From assembly GCA_016209155.1 (NCBI GenBank), contig JACQWU010000020.1:1-10220 (forward strand): 10,220 nt of DNA, written 5' to 3'. The DNA is from Candidatus Desantisiibacteriota bacterium. Lineage in GTDB: Bacteria; JACRDZ01. The notes below the pieces were generated by a model, which worked only from the letters and a program-made list of their open reading frames with translations, did no database searches and had not been told where the DNA came from. Positions 1 to 6,950 of this stretch are shown in pieces. How positions within the stretch are numbered: the first letter of the stretch is position 1; each line of letters begins with the position of its first letter. The translations under genes were made by a program, and so were the position numbers.

Positions 1-74
1 AAATACCTGACCTTATTAAAAGAATAAACGATATGGAAGAAAAAATTAAAAAGCTTGAAAACGAGGAGAAATAA
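1..74 (+). CDS. lpxD: C-terminal tail of probable UDP-3-O-acylglucosamine N-acyltransferase (partial)
   Basis: Only the last 23 codons are inside the window, in the frame starting at base 3 and ending with TAA at 72-74. The peptide begins IPDLIKRINDMEEKIKKLEN, a charged amphipathic helix with heptad spacing. LpxD proteins usually end in such a helix, with a Leu-Pro-(Glu/Asp)-Leu lead-in, after the left-handed beta-helix, and lpxD often precedes lpxC. LpxD adds the second acyl chain to UDP-3-O-acyl-glucosamine in lipid A synthesis. The assignment rests on this short tail and on the neighbouring lpxC. Any other protein ending in a coiled coil is possible. Confidence 0.5.
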   Translation, partial: IPDLIKRINDMEEKIKKLENEEK

Positions 75-87
75 ATAAAAAATTAAA

Positions 88-936
88 ATGGAAAAAAAGA
101 AACAAAAAACAATAAAAAAATCAATAACTTCTGACGGGATAGGACTTCATACAGGAAAATCTATTAAAGTAAATTTCAAATCCGCTCCTTGTAATTCAGG
201 AATAATTTTTAAAAGAATCGATCTACCTAAAAGTCCAATGATCAAAGCTGAATACAAAAATGTTGTAAACAGCAAAAGAGAAGTAACTTTAAAAATTGAT
301 TCTATTGAAATTCATACGATAGAACATCTACTTGCCACTCTTTCTGCTATGGGAATTAATAATTTATTAGTAGAAATGGATGGCCCGGAACTTCCTATCG
401 GGGATGGAAGTTCTCATCATTTTTGTGAAATATTAAAAGAAGCCGGAACTTGTGAGCAGGAAGAAGTGCAAGATGTACTAATTTGTAAAGAACCGATATT
501 TATTAATGACGGGGAAAAATATCTTATTGCTCTGCCTTCAAACAAAGAAGAATTCAAAATCAGTTTTACGGCAGATTTTGATCATCCTATCGGAACTCAG
601 TTTGCTTCTTATCTGATTAACGAAGAAACCTTTTTAAACGAAATTTGTAAAGCAAGAACATTCGGCTTTTTGCATGAAGTGAAAGAACTCTGGGCAAACA
701 ACTTAGCGCAGGGAGGGAATCTGAATAATGCTGTTGTCATAGGCAAAAACAATATCTTAAACGGAGAGCTTCGTTACGATAATGAGTTGGTAAGGCATAA
801 AATTCTTGATTTAATGGGAGATTTATATCTTGCGGGGAAGCCTATCATTGCAGATATTATTGCTATTAAGTCCGGACATTGTATAAATATAAAACTGGTT
901 GAAAAACTTTTACAAAATTTAATGACAAATTCTTAA
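88..936 (+). CDS. lpxC: UDP-3-O-acyl-N-acetylglucosamine deacetylase LpxC
   Basis: This is the zinc-dependent deacetylase that makes the first committed step of lipid A synthesis in the cytoplasm. The 282-residue length is close to the usual ~300. Family motifs are clear: GIGLHTG at residues 17-23, an EHLLA motif with the catalytic Glu79 and zinc ligand His80, the GPELPIGDGSS block at 99-109, ARTFGF at 189-194, and RHKILDLMGDL at 236-246 with zinc ligands His237 and Asp241. His264 in the late SGH motif matches the conserved active-site histidine. Both halves of the duplicated fold are present and no lesion is seen. The ATG at 88 is the only normal start downstream of the in-frame stop at 76-78. 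The GAGGAG at 63-68 lies rather far upstream, so translation may be partly coupled to the preceding gene. Confidence 0.97.
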   Translation: MEKKKQKTIKKSITSDGIGLHTGKSIKVNFKSAPCNSGIIFKRIDLPKSPMIKAEYKNVVNSKREVTLKIDSIEIHTIEHLLATLSAMGINNLLVEMDGPELPIGDGSSHHFCEILKEAGTCEQEEVQDVLICKEPIFINDGEKYLIALPSNKEEFKISFTADFDHPIGTQFASYLINEETFLNEICKARTFGFLHEVKELWANNLAQGGNLNNAVVIGKNNILNGELRYDNELVRHKILDLMGDLYLAGKPIIADIIAIKSGHCINIKLVEKLLQNLMTNS

Positions 937-949
937 AAGGATTATTACA

Positions 950-1432
950 TTGAAAATTGAAGATATCTGTACAAAAACTTTAATTACAGTAAATAAAAAT
1001 ACACCTGCTAAAGCCGCAGCAAAACTGATGCTTAAACATGATATCGGATCTTTAGTTGTTGTATCAATGAATCAACCCATAGGGATAGTTACTCGCGGAG
1101 ATATGATAACAAAAGTTATCGGGAAAAAAAATATGGAAGCAGTGGTATTAGATGATATAATGAGCAACAAACTGATAAAAACGGAAGAAAACAATGAAGT
1201 ACTGGAAGCAGCAAAACTTATGGCAGACCATAATGTCAAACATATTCTTGTTATAAAAAGCAAACTTCCTCAAAAAATTACACGCATAGCCCATTTGAAT
1301 TTATTTGAACAAAAACCTGAAAACTCAGTTCAAATTACACCCCCAATGGTAGGAATAATATCTGCCTCAGACATATTGAAACGTCTGGAAATTTTAAATA
1401 TGAAAAAGAAAGAACAAAATTTTTCTTTATAA
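950..1432 (+). CDS. Tandem CBS-domain (CBS pair) protein
   Basis: The 160-residue protein consists of two CBS motifs and no other recognised domain. CBS 1 covers about residues 1-60 and ends in GIVTRGDMI (45-53). CBS 2 covers about 65-150 and ends in GIISASDIL (135-143). CBS pairs generally bind adenosine nucleotides such as AMP, ATP or SAM and act as energy or ligand sensors. Between the strands of CBS 2 there is an insertion of about 30 residues (104-133) with no resemblance to the standard fold. The start is TTG at 950, chosen because AAAAGG at 935-940 sits 9 bases upstream and because the peptide MKIEDICTKTLITV is a normal CBS opening. It begins 13 bp after lpxC and is probably cotranscribed. 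Its target is unknown; a link to lipid A or to the following kinase is only contextual. Confidence 0.88.
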   Translation: MKIEDICTKTLITVNKNTPAKAAAKLMLKHDIGSLVVVSMNQPIGIVTRGDMITKVIGKKNMEAVVLDDIMSNKLIKTEENNEVLEAAKLMADHNVKHILVIKSKLPQKITRIAHLNLFEQKPENSVQITPPMVGIISASDILKRLEILNMKKKEQNFSL

Positions 1433-1451
1433 TAATATGCTTGGATTATAA

Positions 1452-3091
1452 ATGTCTTTAAATTTTTTTTGGGAAATTATTGGAAAAATATCGATAATAT
1501 TGATTTCTATTTATCTTTTAACTCAGCACAAATGGTTTTATTATCTTTTTGCTTCATTAAATTCAAACTATTTAAAAATTTATTATAACACAATTTTTAT
1601 TATTCTGGGGCTTGCCGGTTTATTACTCTCAACGAATCTAAATGGTTTTATAATTAACAATATTCATCTTAGTATTGTTTTATCCGGACTTTTAGGGGGA
1701 CTTGATTCTGCTTTAATAACAACTTTTGCTCTTGATATTATTATTTTCATTTTTAATTTTAATCATCCTCCTCTCGGGATAATAATATCAACTTCTATAC
1801 TGGGAATATTTTGCGGTTTTTATAATAAAATTTATGATGTAAAACGAACCGAAATAAAAAAAATACTACCGATTATTGTTGTAACTTTTTTATTGCAAAT
1901 ATTGACTAATCTAATACGCTTAAAAGTAACTTCCTTTTCTATAACGCAAATATGGACGCTTTTATATAAAGAAATTTTAGCTATAATTATAAATATTGCT
2001 TCCGGTACATATATAACTTTAAAAATAATAAAAAATACTTTTAACAGCTATCAAAATATGGAAGCACTGCATGCACATGACACTTTAAAAATTGCCGACA
2101 AAACACTTCCTTATTTAAGAACTGGGCTTAATCCTGAAACAGCTTTAATGACCGTAAAATTAATTATGGATATTACAGATGTTGAAGCGGTTGCAATAAC
2201 CGATAAGGAAAAGGTTCTGGCTTTTGAAGGTATAGGTTCTGATCATCACAAAAGCGGAGCATATATATTAACAAGTTCTACAAGAAACGTGCTAAAAAAA
2301 GGGCATGCTTATATAATCAGCAATAAAAAAGATATTGGTTGTCCGGTTGAGGACTGCCCTTTGGTATCAGCGGTAGTAGCTCCGCTTAAATGTAAAAATG
2401 AGGTTGTCGGAACACTGAAATTATATCAAAGTAGACAGAAAGAAATAAATCCAAGTAAAGTTAGTCTTGCTATGGGACTTGCAAATCTTTTAAGTATACA
2501 GATGGAATTATCAGAGGTGGGAAAACTTGAAAAACTTACTGTTCAGGCTGAATTACGGGCATTACAAGCGCAAATTAATCCGCATTTTTTATTCAATACA
2601 CTAAATACTATTGCCAGCTTTTCACGCACTCAGCCTGATGAAGCAAGGCAGCTTCTAATTAAATTTGCTGACTTTTTTAGAAAAAAATAAAAAAAGATAT
2701 TGAGTCGAATACGTTAAATATTACAATCCCTGTTTTAATTTTGCAGCCGATAATTGAAAATGCAATTCAGCATGGAGTATCTCAAAAAATTGAAGGCGGT
2801 TGTGTTGAAATTATTTCTAAAATGCAAAAAGATTTTATTAAAATAATAATAAAAGATAATGGGATAGGGATTCCTCCCGGAGAATTAAAAAAAATACTTA
2901 CACCGGGATATGGAAAAGGGATGGGTGTTGGATTAAGTAATATAAATGACCGGTTAAAAATTATTTATGGGAAAGAATTTCAGGTTAAAATTTTCAGCGT
3001 ATTAGAAAAAGGGACTGAAGTTCATTTGCAAATCCCATTAGTAAGTATAAGCTATCAAATGGAAGCTTTCGGAAAAAAAATGAAAGTGTAA
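1452..3091 (+). pseudogene. lytS: LytS-family sensor histidine kinase, disrupted by internal deletion and frameshift
   Basis: The first frame (1452-2690, 412 aa) has a hydrophobic multi-span N-terminus of the 5TMR-LYT type (about residues 1-195) and a GAF-like domain (about 210-350) with the cysteine pair CPVEDCPL. It then has a LytS-type H-box, QINPHFLFNTLN, with phospho-acceptor His378. It stops at TAA 2688-2690. The ATPase part continues in the -1 frame from about 2681 to 3091: LQPIIENAIQHG (N-box), DNGIGIP, and GKGMGVGLSNINDRL (G-box). Joined across the A-rich junction, the protein goes straight from DFFRKK to KKDIESNTLNITIPVLI. The usual 35-45 residues between these blocks (the helix with LEEEL..YL.IEK.RF) are missing. 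So there is both a deletion and a frame change. All catalytic motifs survive, which points to a recent event, an assembly collapse, or an unusual recoded kinase. The cognate regulator follows at 3212. Confidence 0.82.
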
Positions 3092-3100
3092 TTTATGTAA

Positions 3101-3186
3101 AAGGCGGATAGGCTGAAGGTGGAAGGCTTTTGGGTACAAATAATGCGCACCAACTAATATACTTCAGCCTTCAGTCTAAACACCTA
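3101..3186 (+). repeat. Intergenic imperfect palindromic repeat between lytS and the LytTR regulator
   Basis: Two ~25-base arms, 3101-3125 and 3162-3186, are inverted copies matching at about 18 of 25 positions. The 9-base core AGGCTGAAG (3110-3118) pairs perfectly with CTTCAGCCT (3162-3170). CTGAAGG-type units also recur within each arm, giving a mixed direct/inverted structure. The composition is richer in G and C than the surrounding genes. It looks like a REP- or MITE-like dispersed intergenic element rather than coding DNA, and it lacks a T-tract typical of a terminator. Copy number elsewhere in the genome cannot be seen here. Confidence 0.6.
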
Positions 3187-3211
3187 AATGGTTATTAAAA
3201 AGGGGAAAATA

Positions 3212-3985
3212 TTGGAAATAAAAATTATAATTGTAGATGATGAAAAACCTGCCAGACAGGAAATATCTTTCTTGCTTGGTAAAATGAAAAATATTAAAAT
3301 TGTCGGAGTATGCGCCTCCGGGGAAGAGGCTTTAGCTCTTGCTAAAAAAGAACCGTTTGATGCTGTTTTTCTTGATATTCATATGCCTGCAATGAACGGA
3401 ATCGACCTTGCCCTAAGGCTTCAGGAAATTTCAAATTATAATGCATTAATAGTATTTATAACTGCATACGATGAATATGCTGTTTCTGCTTTTGAAACAA
3501 ATGCGATCGATTATATATTAAAGCCATTTGAAGAAGAACGGCTGCTTAAGGCTATTCAAAAAATAACAAAACTTTTGGAGAACAAAAATACCGCGTATAA
3601 TATAAATGACGGGAATACTGATAATAAACTTTTTAATATTGGTACTCTCATAAGGGACAAGCTTGTAGCTGAGAAGGGCGGGAAAGTTATATTAATAGAT
3701 ATAAATACAATTATTTATATTTCCACAGAAGACGGCGGTACGTTTATAAAAACATATGACTCTCAATATATAACAAAATATAACCTTACGCAACTTGAAA
3801 AAAGACTAACTCCAATGTCTTTTTTCCGCACCCATAGAAGTTTTTTGGTAAATTTTAATCATGTCATTGAGATTATCCCTTTTTTCAATGGCACATATAT
3901 GCTGCTTATGAATGATAAAGAGCATAACAAAATTCCAGTAAGCAGAATTCAGACAAAAAAATTGAGGCAAATTTTTGATATTTAA
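3212..3985 (+). CDS. LytTR-family response regulator (LytR/AlgR type)
   Basis: A cytoplasmic DNA-binding response regulator of about 257 residues. The receiver domain (about 1-120) has the acidic pair Asp9/Asp10, phospho-acceptor Asp55 in FLDIHMP, Thr84 and Lys104 in ILKP. A linker of about 35 residues leads to a C-terminal LytTR DNA-binding domain (about 155-257) with the typical FFRTHRSFLVN and PVSR motifs. The TTG at 3212 is preferred as start because AGGGG at 3201-3205 lies 6 bases upstream and the protein then opens MEIKIIIVDDEKPAR, as these regulators normally do. An ATG at 3188 would add 8 residues but sits at the edge of the palindromic repeat without a good Shine-Dalgarno. It is the natural partner of the upstream LytS kinase. 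The regulator is intact while the kinase is broken. Confidence 0.93.
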   Translation: MEIKIIIVDDEKPARQEISFLLGKMKNIKIVGVCASGEEALALAKKEPFDAVFLDIHMPAMNGIDLALRLQEISNYNALIVFITAYDEYAVSAFETNAIDYILKPFEEERLLKAIQKITKLLENKNTAYNINDGNTDNKLFNIGTLIRDKLVAEKGGKVILIDINTIIYISTEDGGTFIKTYDSQYITKYNLTQLEKRLTPMSFFRTHRSFLVNFNHVIEIIPFFNGTYMLLMNDKEHNKIPVSRIQTKKLRQIFDI

Positions 3986-4044
3986 TATATATAATATATT
4001 GAAACTTTTATGTATATTTTTTGTATTATATTATAGGAGCATAT

Positions 4045-4680
4045 GTGAACATAAGCGGCGATAAAGCAGAAGATCTGATTTTGGTTCAAGAATGCCTTAA
4101 TGGTGATAAAGAAGCTTTTAATAAACTCATAAAAAAATATGAATTGCCCATATACAATTTAGCTTTTAGAATGATGGGCTCTAATGAAGAAGCTCTGGAT
4201 GCTGCGCAGGAGTCTTTTTTACGTGCATATAAGGCATTGAAAAGCTTTCGTCTGGAATATAGCTTTTTTACATGGCTTTATACTATTTCTATTAATGTGT
4301 GCAGAAATTGCTTGAAAAGGAAAAAAATATTAAATTTTTTATCGATTAGCTCTTCTTCTAAACAGACAGAAGAGAATAATCATGCTGATATTGAGTTACC
4401 TGACAATAGAATGAATCCTGAAATCATTTATGAAGAAAAAAAACGATCAGAAATAATTCAAACAGCAATAATGAAGCTTCCTGATAAATATAAAGGTATT
4501 GTAATTGCAAGGTATGTGGAAGGCTTAGCCTATGAAGAAATAGCTAAAATAGAAAATATACCGCTCGGAACTGTAAAAACGCAAATTCATAGAGCAAAAA
4601 AAATATTAATACGCCATATAAAAAATGCAAAAAAGATGCATGATGATAAATTGGCGCATGGCATAATGAAAATAACGTAA
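4045..4680 (+). CDS. ECF-type RNA polymerase sigma factor (RpoE-like, sigma-24)
   Basis: A 211-residue group 4 sigma factor. Region 2 occupies about residues 5-85, with the DAAQESFLRAYKALKSF stretch that binds core polymerase and the -10 element, and a FTWLYTISINVCRN block. A variable linker of about 50 residues follows. Region 4 (about 140-195) has LPDKYKGIVIARYVEGL and the helix-turn-helix YEEIAKIENIPLGTVKTQIHRAKK. The start is GTG at 4045, with AGGAG at 4035-4039 five bases upstream; a TTG at 4021 in the same frame has no such site. The gene after it encodes a ZAS-type anti-sigma factor, the usual arrangement for a sigma factor held at the membrane until an envelope signal releases it. ECF sigmas are often autoregulated, but I could not identify a convincing promoter match in the 59 bp upstream. 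Confidence 0.95.
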   Translation: MNISGDKAEDLILVQECLNGDKEAFNKLIKKYELPIYNLAFRMMGSNEEALDAAQESFLRAYKALKSFRLEYSFFTWLYTISINVCRNCLKRKKILNFLSISSSSKQTEENNHADIELPDNRMNPEIIYEEKKRSEIIQTAIMKLPDKYKGIVIARYVEGLAYEEIAKIENIPLGTVKTQIHRAKKILIRHIKNAKKMHDDKLAHGIMKIT

Positions 4681-4737
4681 AAAATACTTTACAAAAAATC
4701 AAATAAAGAATATAATCATCCAAAGGGAATTCGTAAC

Positions 4738-5433
4738 ATGAAAATGAAAACATGTGAAAAAATTCAAAATTACATAAATATTTATTATGACAATGCTCTA
4801 TGCGAAAAAGAGAAAAAGGAACTTTTTGCACATATAGAGCAATGTCATGATTGCAAAATATTTTATTCTGAACTGGAAAATATTGAAAAAGATCTGCACT
4901 CTTTACCCAAATTAATTCCTCCATCTGATTTCAGCAATAAAGTAATGCAGGCTCTACCTCAAAAATCACCCGGCATAGGATTAGGTGAAAAAATACATGA
5001 AATTTTCATGTCTCCCGTATCTCTTCGCTTAAATGCCGCACTGATAACAATTTTATTATTTTTTCTGGCATTACGTCCTAATCGTGAAGTTGTAATTAAT
5101 AAAACAACCGCGATAGCCCCTGAAACAAATAGCACTAATACTATGGATTTAAGTTTAGGCAGCCAAATTGTGAATACTAAATTTTATCTAAGTTTACCGC
5201 TTAACACTCCTATTCAAAGTGTATCAGTGGTTGGAGATTTTAATGACTGGAATGTAAATACTTTTAAGCTCAAATATAAAAGCGACGGAATATGGGAAGG
5301 GACATTTCCTGTTAGACCGGGTAAACATGAATATATGTTTGTAATAAACGGTGAAAAATGGATCCCTGATCCCAAAGCCCGTGAATATAAAGAAGATGGT
5401 TTTGGAGGTAAAAATTCAATACTTGTTCTTTAG
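4738..5433 (+). CDS. Membrane anti-sigma factor (zf-HC2) with extracytoplasmic glycogen-binding CBM48/E-set domain
   Basis: A 231-residue protein in three parts. Residues 1-60 form a zinc-binding anti-sigma (ZAS/zf-HC2) domain with the Hx3Cx2C signature His32, Cys36, Cys39, expected to bind the sigma factor encoded just upstream. A single membrane segment lies at about 96-112 (LNAALITILLFFLALRP). After a Thr/Asn-rich linker, residues 148-231 form an E-set/AMPK-beta-like domain. It contains SVSVVGDFNDW (Trp171), DGIWEGTF (Trp186), RPGKHEYMFVINGEKW (Trp208) and PDPKA. In AMPK-beta and CBM48 domains equivalent Trp and Lys residues bind alpha-glucans. With the N-terminus inside, this domain would face the periplasm and could be the sensor; that is inference. 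The ATG at 4738 is preceded by AAAGGGA at 4722-4728. The gene lies 57 bp after the sigma gene. Confidence 0.9.
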   Translation: MKMKTCEKIQNYINIYYDNALCEKEKKELFAHIEQCHDCKIFYSELENIEKDLHSLPKLIPPSDFSNKVMQALPQKSPGIGLGEKIHEIFMSPVSLRLNAALITILLFFLALRPNREVVINKTTAIAPETNSTNTMDLSLGSQIVNTKFYLSLPLNTPIQSVSVVGDFNDWNVNTFKLKYKSDGIWEGTFPVRPGKHEYMFVINGEKWIPDPKAREYKEDGFGGKNSILVL

Positions 5434-5470
5434 ATTAATAAAAAGCTAAATTTGTAAGGAGATGATTTAA

Positions 5471-6040
5471 ATGAAAAAAATACTTAGTCTTATTATAATT
5501 GCATTATTGCTTGCTCTCTCTGCTCAAATACTTATAGCAGACGAAAAAGAAAATGAAATACGCAGGCTGGGAAGATATGTTAATACCGGCGAATCTGATG
5601 AACTTGTTAAATTTCTGCTTAAAGCAAAAGAGGATGGGCTGCCTATCGATGGAATGCTAAATAAAGTTAAAGAAGGTTCGGCAAAACAGGTTGAATCAGA
5701 AAAAATATTATCTGTATTATATGCCAAAAAAAGCTTATTGGAAAGAGCACGGATGCTTATAAAGGAAAATGAAAAAGAAGGTTTAAGAGTATGGGAAAAT
5801 GATCGGGAAGAAAGTATTGAAAAGCTGGCACAATCTTTAGAAGACGGAGTAGGAGCGCATGAATTGAAAGAATTTATCAAAAAAATTATTGAAAATAATG
5901 AGGATATTCGCTATCTGGTTCAAAGTTCATCTGCTTATGCCGCTATGTTAAGAGCAAAATTAGAACGTTCAGAAGTAAAGAAACTTATAACAATGGCTAT
6001 TGAAAAAAGAATTAATGCCTTGATGTTTTTAATAAATTAA
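5471..6040 (+). CDS. Secreted alpha-helical protein of unknown function (3' end probably frameshifted)
   Basis: I do not recognise the family. The 189-residue product opens with a signal peptide (Lys-Lys, a hydrophobic run of about 18 residues, likely cleavage after ILIA near residue 23). It continues as a charged, almost wholly helical protein with no cysteines and no enzyme motif. AAGGAG at 5456-5461 lies 9 bases before the ATG, a strong site. It starts 37 bp after the anti-sigma gene, so it is probably cotranscribed with the sigma/anti-sigma pair and may be a periplasmic partner or target. The reading frame ends at TAA 6038-6040 with an abrupt LMFLIN. In the -1 frame coding-like sequence continues to TAA 6103-6105. 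One extra T in the T5 run at 6026-6030 would join the two and give a protein of about 210 residues. Confidence 0.75.
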   Translation: MKKILSLIIIALLLALSAQILIADEKENEIRRLGRYVNTGESDELVKFLLKAKEDGLPIDGMLNKVKEGSAKQVESEKILSVLYAKKSLLERARMLIKENEKEGLRVWENDREESIEKLAQSLEDGVGAHELKEFIKKIIENNEDIRYLVQSSSAYAAMLRAKLERSEVKKLITMAIEKRINALMFLIN

Positions 6041-6111
6041 AACAGGGGATTAGTGAAGAAAAGGATATTAGAACTGTTATCTTTGATATTAAATTAGCAC
6101 GATAATTATGT

Positions 6112-6145
6112 AGGGGGCAACCCTTGCAGTTGCCCTTCTTTATAA
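6112..6145 (+). terminator. Probable intrinsic terminator / GTAGGGG-type palindromic element
   Basis: A perfect 7-bp stem, GGGCAAC (6115-6121) with GTTGCCC (6129-6135), and a 7-base loop. A T-rich tail, TTCTTTATAAT, follows on the + strand. It lies between the end of the secreted-protein gene and the convergent acyltransferase, where a terminator is expected. On the minus strand the hairpin is not followed by a T run, so it should act mainly on + strand transcripts. The wording of the element (TAGGGGGCAACCC...) resembles intergenic palindromes that I recall as dispersed in several bacterial genomes; this is not verified. Confidence 0.6.
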
Positions 6146-6163
6146 TAGTATGTTGATTTTATT

Positions 6164-6874
6164 TTAAGGGTAATATCCGCCTCTGCATTCTTCCCATATT
6201 CGATTTAATTCTTTTTCAACCATTATCTGATATTTTTTTAATTCTTCAGTACTACAATTTTGAGGTATTTCAATCGGATTCCCGTATATGAGCATTCCTC
6301 TGGAAAATGGGAAAGGCATAAAAAATTTATCCCAGCTTTTAAAATATTTCCCTTTACGAGAACTGAAACTTATCGGAATAATAGGACAACCTGTCCTTTG
6401 TGATAATAAAAGCACCCCCTCTTTTAAAACATGCCGCGGTCCACGCGGCCCATCAGGAGTAATTCCTGCATCATAGCCTTCTTTTAAAGCATTAATCATC
6501 TTTAAAAGCCCTTTTAACCCTCCGCGGCTTGAAGACCCTCTTAAAGACCTGAATCCCAATTTTTCTATAGTTCTCGTTATATATTCTCCATCCTTACTCT
6601 CACTCACAAGCACATTAATATTTCTATTGCGGTAATAATAAACAAAAAAAAGCTGTGAATCATGCCAAAACGTAAATATCACTCGTTTCCCTTTTTTATA
6701 GTAATTTTCCAAAACTTCTTCTCCTTTGACTTTTATTAGAATGGTAGAACATAATCCATAAACTATCAACCATCCAATACCGGAAACGAAAGAAAGTAAT
6801 ATTCTATCTTTATAAATTCTAAAATGCGATATAAATTTCTTATAATTTGAATGTAGGTATTTTGCATTTTTCAT
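6164..6874 (-). CDS. DUF374 lysophospholipid-acyltransferase-like protein (possible lipid A late acyltransferase)
   Basis: A 236-residue protein of the DUF374 family, related to glycerolipid acyltransferases. Visible motifs in order: an N-terminal hydrophobic segment (about residues 22-42); FWHDSQ, corresponding to the acyltransferase H-x4-D block; SKDGEYI; RGSSSRGG; TPDGPRGPR; and SWDKFFMPFPFS. The family includes LpxJ-type enzymes that add secondary acyl chains to lipid A, and the lipid A gene lpxC is in the same window, so this role is plausible but not proven. It would act at the cytoplasmic face of the inner membrane. The start is ATG at 6874: GGAG lies 8 bases upstream on the minus strand. 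The longer frame from TTG 6910 has no such site. The gene stands alone and converges on the + strand block. Confidence 0.88.
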   Translation of the reverse strand: MKNAKYLHSNYKKFISHFRIYKDRILLSFVSGIGWLIVYGLCSTILIKVKGEEVLENYYKKGKRVIFTFWHDSQLFFVYYYRNRNINVLVSESKDGEYITRTIEKLGFRSLRGSSSRGGLKGLLKMINALKEGYDAGITPDGPRGPRHVLKEGVLLLSQRTGCPIIPISFSSRKGKYFKSWDKFFMPFPFSRGMLIYGNPIEIPQNCSTEELKKYQIMVEKELNRIWEECRGGYYP

Positions 6875-6921
6875 CTGAAAATCTCCATAATTTATTAATA
6901 ATATTTTCAAACTATTATTTA

Positions 6922-6950
6922 CTTATATAAGTTTAAACATAAAACTACAA
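6922..6950 (-). promoter_or_regulatory. Candidate sigma-70 promoter for the DUF374 acyltransferase
   Basis: On the minus strand TTGTAG (6945-6950) and TATAAG (6922-6927) are separated by 17 bases. The -10 matches the consensus at five of six positions; the -35 matches at only three. Transcription would begin near 6915, leaving a leader of about 40 bases before the ATG at 6874. In DNA this AT-rich such pairs arise by chance, so this is tentative. Confidence 0.35.

Noticed and set aside
3188-3211. ATG 3188 as start of the LytTR regulator
   Set aside because: It abuts the palindromic repeat without a ribosome site; TTG 3212 has AGGGG and a standard receiver-domain opening.
3984-4000. AT-only hairpin (7-bp arms) after the LytTR gene as a terminator
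   Set aside because: All A/T stem with no T-tract directly after it; such palindromes are expected by chance in this composition.
4021-4044. Upstream TTG start for the ECF sigma factor
   Set aside because: No Shine-Dalgarno precedes it, while GTG 4045 has AGGAG at the right distance and gives a typical N-terminus.
4544-4924. Minus-strand open frame of 126 codons opposite the sigma/anti-sigma genes
   Set aside because: It is the complement of two well-supported genes, rich in Phe/Leu/Cys as expected of an antisense shadow in AT-rich DNA, with no motif.
6875-6910. TTG 6910 as start of the DUF374 protein
   Set aside because: ATG 6874 has GGAG 8 bases upstream; the extra 12 residues are not family-like.
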